A DNA stretch of 64,000 nt from Actinostola sp. cb2023. Taxonomy: Eukaryota > Cnidaria > Anthozoa > Actiniaria > Actinostolidae. Shown one piece after another: positions 61,301 to 64,000 of this stretch. Under the pieces are notes generated by a model. That model was not told the DNA's origin. It did no database searches and saw nothing but the letters and a program-made list of their open reading frames with translations. Where the stretch lies: assembly GCA_033675265.1 (NCBI GenBank), contig JAUJYZ010000637.1, forward strand, positions 152,501 through 216,500, written 5' to 3'. The position numbers were made by a program, and so were the translations under genes. The number at the start of each line of letters is the position of its first letter. The stretch's first letter is position 1.

Positions 61301-62767
61301 GTGGTAGTTATGATGGTAACCATAAATGTGCTGGCGCGGTAAGTAATTGTTGCTGCATTGATCGTGGTGGTAGTTATGATGGTAACCATAAATGTGCTGG
61401 CGCGGTAAGTAATTGTTGCTGCATTGATCGTGGTGGTAGTTATGATGGTAACCATAAATGTGCTGGCGCGGTAAGTAATTGTTGCTGCATTGATCGTGGT
61501 GGTAGTTATGATGGTAACCATAAATGTGCTGGCGCGGTAAGTAATTGTTGCTGCATTGATCGTGGTGGTAGTTATGATGGTAACCATAAATGTGCTGGCG
61601 CGGTAAGTAATTGTTGCTGCATTGATCGCGGTGGTAGTTATGATGGTAACCATAAATGTGCTGGCGCGGTAAGTAATTGTTGCTGCATTGATCGTGGTGG
61701 TAGTTATGATGGTAACCATAAATGTGCTGGCGCGGTAAGTAATTGTTGCTGCATTGATCGTGGTGGTAGTTATGATGGTAACCATAAATGTGCTGGCGCG
61801 GTAAGTAATTGTTGCTGCATTGATCGTGGTGGTAGTTATGATGGTAACCATAAATGTGCTGGCGCGGTAAGTAAGTAATTGTTGCTGCATTGATCGCGGT
61901 GGTAGTTATGATGGTAACCATAAATGTGCTGGCGCGGTAAGTAATTGTTGCTGCATTGATCGTGGTGGTAGTTATGATGGTAACCATAAATGTGCTGGCG
62001 CGGTAAGTAATTGTTGCTGCATTGATCGCGGTGGTAGTTATGATGGTAACGATAAATGTGCTGGCGCGGTAAGTAATTGTTGCTGCATTGATCGTGGTGG
62101 TAGTTATGATTATAATGGTTGATAATGATGAAGATTGATGATGATGATGATGCTGGATGATCAATGGATGATTGCATATGATGATTATGGCTGTAATTGA
62201 TGAAAGATGACGATGATGGATGATCAATGTATAATTCCATATGATGATGAATGATGCCAGGTGATGATGGATGATGCCAGATGATGATGCTGGGTGATCA
62301 ATGGATGATTGCATATGATTATTATGGTTGATGATATGATGATGATGGAAGATGCCAAATGATGACGATGATGGATGATCAGTGGTTAATTCCATATGAT
62401 GATCATGGGTGTAGATAATGGTGATGCCAGATGATGATGATGGATTATCGATGGAGGATTCCAGATGATGGATGATCATGATAATGGATGATGCCAGAGG
62501 ATGATGATGGATTACTGTTATGATTATGGGTACTGATGATGCCAGAGATGATGGCTAGTGCCATAATGGTTCTAATATTAAATGGTGGCGATGATAATTA
62601 AGTGATGGTAAATATCCTCTATAAATCATGGTGTTAGTAGTGATGATAATACCTGCATATTTTACCAGCATGTCGGTCAGATTACCCTCAAGACATTCAT
62701 CCTGTATCTCATATTATTCTGTGACTGGGAACTTGAGGAAAAGCCTTATTGGACACGAACAACGTGA
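46160..62767 (+). CDS. Cytochrome P450, CYP74 clan, multi-exon, 3' part disrupted
   Basis: Exons with GT-AG borders and matching phases: 46160-46275, 49019-49112, 49780-49914, 53818-54025, 55300-55441, 56045-56215, 57151-57328. They join to 348 codons from ATG 46160. Then come damaged copies of the next two exons (58,948 and 59,469; 59,177 and 59,724), haem-exon material from about 60,287, and a terminal exon 62669-62767 (HVGQITLKTFILYLILFCDW...TRTT, TGA). CYP74-like marks: no N-terminal membrane anchor, IPGTYR near residue 55, VLFDTTKVDKEQGF, LLAGYCPSMFSNGE, and an I-helix with NFNASPG (Asn291) in place of the usual oxygen-activating AGxxT. Glu348 ends exon 7, and the next exon supplies VLR to complete ExxR. 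CYP74-clan enzymes rearrange fatty-acid hydroperoxides (allene oxide, epoxyalcohol or hydroperoxide lyase products) without O2 or reductase; cnidarian members are known. Which product is made cannot be told. As assembled, the 3' half would not give an intact protein. Confidence 0.78.
46985..47300. other. P450 intron 1 content
   Basis: Intron 1 (46,276-49,018) contains a Harbinger-type MITE at 47,057, an acaccgca-rich block at 47,365-47,545, a mariner-type MITE at 48,298 and a tRNA-like SINE at 48,761. No separate gene is supported within it. Confidence 0.5.
47057..47198. mobile_element. PIF/Harbinger-type MITE (142 bp)
   Basis: Ends agccgaatctacacgagc and the inverse of agccgcatctacacgaac, flanked by TAA at 47054-47056 and 47199-47201. 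The interior repeats ttccttgacaaggaaaactt. Confidence 0.75.
48298..48540. mobile_element. Tc1/mariner-type MITE (243 bp)
   Basis: Ends CAGTCATTCCCAAAAAGGTT and the inverse CAGTCAATCTCAAAAAGGTT, flanked by TA at 48296-48297 and 48541-48542. The arms share about 70 bp including gttgtccagatgaaaag. Confidence 0.8.
48761..48841 (+). mobile_element. tRNA-derived SINE head
   Basis: An A box (tagctcagctggtagagca) and a B box (ggttcgaatcc) are placed as in a tRNA, and the ends (ggcctgg, cagggtc) nearly pair. About 30 bases separate D and T arms, too many for a functional tRNA without a long variable arm, and T-stem pairing is imperfect. A short inverted repeat (gtctccctcg/cgagggagac) follows at 48,872-48,921. 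Confidence 0.5.
49258..49720 (+). repeat. (GA)n-rich satellite in P450 intron 2
   Basis: gtgagagagagcg units with cgcgcgcg islands, interrupted at 49,588-49,680 by a LINE-like 3' end (aactttatttgactcagaat). Confidence 0.9.
50335..50663 (+). repeat. (CAC/CAT)n array in P450 intron 3
   Basis: Mixed catcac and caccac units; ataagagatcgctcatcatc occurs twice (50,321 and 50,493), showing an internal duplication. 50,664-53,170 is AT-rich intron. Confidence 0.95.
51580..51870. repeat. Inverted repeat in P450 intron 3, related to 21,640-21,740
   Basis: Arms with tgagttatagaggtttgaaa and its inverse, each followed by caatatgcaaat-type sequence. The same block (catctgatttgcatactgag, aatcagcacaagggcgtttt) occurs at 21.65-21.74 kb. 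Confidence 0.65.
52586..52756. mobile_element. Hairpin element in P450 intron 3
   Basis: Arms with cgatgttataaactagtata, ttcggcgac and its inverse, and flanking gaaagcgaaaac/gttttcgctttc. Confidence 0.7.
53175..53760 (+). repeat. (CAC/CAT)n array before P450 exon 4
   Basis: About 580 bp of caccaccat/catcatcac with agaatcaccatcaccacc repeated at roughly 140-bp intervals. It ends 58 bases before the exon 4 acceptor. Confidence 0.95.
54655..55040 (+). mobile_element. TIR element, agcaggggactggga family, complete copy in intron 4
   Basis: Starts gagcaggggactgggaatga; ends ggtcccagtctcctgctc. A left-end fragment is at 54,454-54,510. Confidence 0.75.
55146..55232 (+). repeat. Five tandem 20-bp units in intron 4
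   Basis: ttaaacgaccaccctctg and variants, ending 68 bases before the exon 5 start. Confidence 0.85.
55613..55984 (+). repeat. Fragment of the TIR element between direct duplications, intron 5
   Basis: A 66-bp block (ggatggatgaaggagggagg through actacataaactctcatt) occurs at 55,613-55,678 and 55,918-55,984. Between them sits the right 225 bp of the agcaggggactggga element. Confidence 0.8.
57755..58834 (+). repeat. 21-bp satellite, about 50 units
   Basis: Nearly perfect tandem cagcacattggataggctata units, with rare variants (58,373-58,385; 58,466; 58,508). The 21-base length keeps frames open on both strands. The array starts inside a dispersed element whose single-unit version lies at 268-432. 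It sits between P450 exon 7 and the next exon. Confidence 0.97.
58948..58988 (+). pseudogene. P450 K-helix exon, damaged copy A
   Basis: After ttctag, sequence encodes MHPPVDLHFG, the proline motif that follows ExxR in P450s. The start (gttatagg) lacks a base relative to copy B. At the end it runs into the 21-bp satellite motif (ggataggctatacag) where copy B has gaatcgccaag. Confidence 0.6.
59177..59332 (+). pseudogene. P450 meander exon, damaged copy A
   Basis: After ttacag, KHFDRSKSGT opens in the expected phase, then the satellite string cacattgaataggctataca intrudes. In a shifted frame it continues GNCHIAQRDPSEFIVPGCKG, which fits the CYP74 segment with xxRDPxxF ahead of the haem loop. 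The frame change means it is not usable as it stands. Confidence 0.6.
59469..59519 (+). pseudogene. P450 K-helix exon, copy B
   Basis: After tgatcag it begins gttttacggatgca, giving VLRMH directly after Glu348 of exon 7, so ExxR spans the intron. The middle is altered by small insertions relative to copy A; the end, FGIA, meets a donor at ccaa|gtaagt. Confidence 0.6.
59724..59895 (+). pseudogene. P450 meander exon, damaged copy B
   Basis: After tttttcag. It encodes FALESKSVT, then in another frame GNCHIAQRDPSEF. It carries an insertion that duplicates the 60-kb satellite motif (aaatgtgctggcgcg at 59,839), then DEFDPAHASSW and a donor cagt|gtaag. 3' flanks of copies A and B match (accaaaccactccctccctc), so this is a tandem duplication of about 530 bp. 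Confidence 0.6.
60459..62105 (+). repeat. 66-bp satellite, about 25 units, carrying haem-exon end and splice donor
   Basis: Each unit starts ggtaaccataaatgtgctgg, then cgcg|gtaagtaattg and a 42-base intron-like remainder. The first 24 bases encode GNHKCAGA, which continues into the terminal exon's HVGQ as a P450 haem loop (compare NKxCAGK in CYP74). Thus the unit appears to be the haem-cysteine exon end, its 5' splice site and the start of the intron. Partial older copies occur at 60,350-60,430. Because 66 is a multiple of three, long artefact ORFs exist on both strands. Confidence 0.9.
62110..62560 (+). repeat. Degenerate gatgatgatgg-rich repeats
   Basis: Imperfect units of about 120 bp with ggatgatcaatggatgattg; no gene. 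Confidence 0.8.
62669..62767 (+). CDS. P450 terminal exon
   Basis: After ttttaccag, 32 codons (HVGQITLKTFILYLILFCDW, then ELEEKPYWTRTT) and TGA. This is the L-helix after the haem cysteine and the final strand of a P450; phase 0 matches a preceding exon ending CAGA. Fragments of its last codons (ggacacgaacaacgtgag) recur at 63,211, 63,298 and 63,705. Confidence 0.65.
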   Translation, partial: HVGQITLKTFILYLILFCDWELEEKPYWTRTT

Positions 62768-63027
62768 GTATATAAACAATGCTAAGCACCTATCAGGGAA
62801 AATATGATAATGATCAAGATGATGATGGTGATGTATTATGGCGTTCATGGTCGTGATGATGAAGATGGTCATGGGTAATGGTGGTAACTAGAATGACAAT
62901 GGAATATGTTGGAGAAGGCAATGGTGAGATAGCCTTGATGATTAACATGATGATGATGTTATGGGTACACGAGAACGTAATTGAAGAAAATGATACTAGA
63001 TGATGCTGCTGATTGCAAGAAATAAAA

Positions 63028-63074
<47 letters not shown>

Positions 63075-64000
63075 GCCTTATTATTATTATGATTATATAA
63101 TTATTGCTAAGCACCTATCAGGGAAAATATGATTATGATAAAAGTGATACATACTAGTTGTACTGAGTATTCAATCTTCATCTTTGAAACAGGTTGATTC
63201 GATACGGAAATCCTGGACACGAACAACGTGAGTATATAAAACAATGCTAAGCACCTATCAGGGAAAAAGATAATGACAAGATGAGGAAAAGCCTTACTGG
63301 ACATCTATAACAACGTGAGTACTAAGCAATGCTAAGCCTGACTATCAGGGAAAATATGATAATGATCAAGACCCCTGAAAGGCCTTACTGGACACCAACC
63401 CCTCCTTAGCCTGAAACACCCTAACCCCTGTCAGGAGATAATGACATGAGGAAACCCCTCCTTATCCTGACCACGAACCCCGTCAGGAGTAAACAAACCT
63501 AAGCACCTATCAGGGAAAATATGATAACCCCAAGATGAGGAAAAGCCTTATTGGACACGAAAACTCTCCTTATCCTGACCACCTAAGCCCCTGTCAGGGA
63601 CAAAACCTGATCCTTAGCCAAGATGAGGAAAACCCCTGTCAGGAGTACACGAACAACGTCTATATAGCCTGAAGCACCCCACCCCTGTCAGAGTACACCT
63701 TATTGGACACGAACAACGTGAGTATATAAACAATGCTAAGCACCTATCAGGGAAAATATGATAATGATCAAGATGATGATGGTGATGTATTATGGCGTTC
63801 ATGGTCGTGATGATGAAGATGGTCATGGGTAATGGTGGTAACTAGAATGACAATGGAATATGTTGCAGAAGGCAATGGTGAGATAGCCTTGATGATTAAC
63901 ATGATGATAATGTTATGGGTACACGAGAACGTAATTGAAGAAAATGATACTAGATGATGCTGCTGATTGCAAGAAATAAATATTATTATTATTATTATTA
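62745..64000 (+). repeat. Duplicated P450 3' flank with a scrambled middle
   Basis: 62,745-63,030 and 63,700-63,990 are nearly identical (tggacacgaacaacgtgagt through gctgctgattgcaagaaata, then ATT repeats). Between them, 63,110-63,700 is a mosaic of short pieces of the same unit (gcacctatcagggaaaatat, gatgaggaaaagcctta) mixed with cccctgtcaggag variants. Confidence 0.8.

Noticed and set aside
57755..62105. CRISPR-like arrays
   Set aside because: The arrays have no variable spacers; the whole unit repeats head to tail, and the DNA is eukaryotic.
60388..62479. Long minus-strand ORFs with MVTIITTTTINAATITYRAS repeats
   Set aside because: Antisense reading of the 66-bp satellite; no start or splice context, and the sense strand explains the unit as P450 exon and donor.

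Overview
The window is animal nuclear DNA: AT-rich, with genes split by GT-AG introns, 5' UTR introns and many small inverted-repeat transposons and satellites. TPR-CHAT proteins of the TTC28-like type, dibasic-processed multi-copy cysteine-rich peptide precursors and an animal CYP74-clan P450 together point to an anthozoan cnidarian, probably a stony coral. The organism call is inference from gene content.

Layout. 0-2 kb holds the last two exons of an unrecognised acidic protein (+) and a foldback repeat. 2.4-4.4 kb holds nested Tc1/mariner-type and Mutator-type MITEs. 4.65-5.7 kb and 9.8-10.3 kb hold two paralogous minus-strand precursors of four-cysteine peptides; the first has lost its ATG and carries a frameshift. 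7.1-9.7 kb is a cluster of direct and inverted repeats. 12.3-16.5 kb is a complete four-exon DHHC palmitoyltransferase (ZDHHC12 type). 21.07-21.36 kb is a small two-exon gene for a lipid-anchored-looking MGC protein. 22.5-25.7 kb and 34.1-36.5 kb are two intronless TPR-CHAT genes (-) inside a segmental duplication. Between them lie a Penelope-like GIY-YIG remnant (28.1 kb), a small zinc-binding-domain ORF (30.2 kb) and foldback elements. 40.9-43.4 kb is an 81-bp minisatellite and 44.1-44.6 kb a GAAA array.

46.2-62.8 kb is one gene, a cytochrome P450 of the CYP74 clan (hydroperoxide-metabolising, oxylipin pathway). Seven exons join in frame for 348 codons up to the first Glu of ExxR. The remaining exons are scattered through 58.9-62.8 kb, partly duplicated, and interrupted by a 21-bp satellite (about 50 copies) and a 66-bp satellite (about 25 copies). 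The 66-bp unit appears to be the end of the haem-cysteine exon plus its 5' splice site, tandemly amplified. The last exon ends with TGA at 62,767. Either this gene is being destroyed by tandem repeats or the assembly here is unreliable.

The genes do not form a pathway. The most notable items are the four-cysteine peptide precursor pair, the haem-exon satellite in the P450, and the TPR-CHAT pair that differ by a deletion of N-terminal TPRs.
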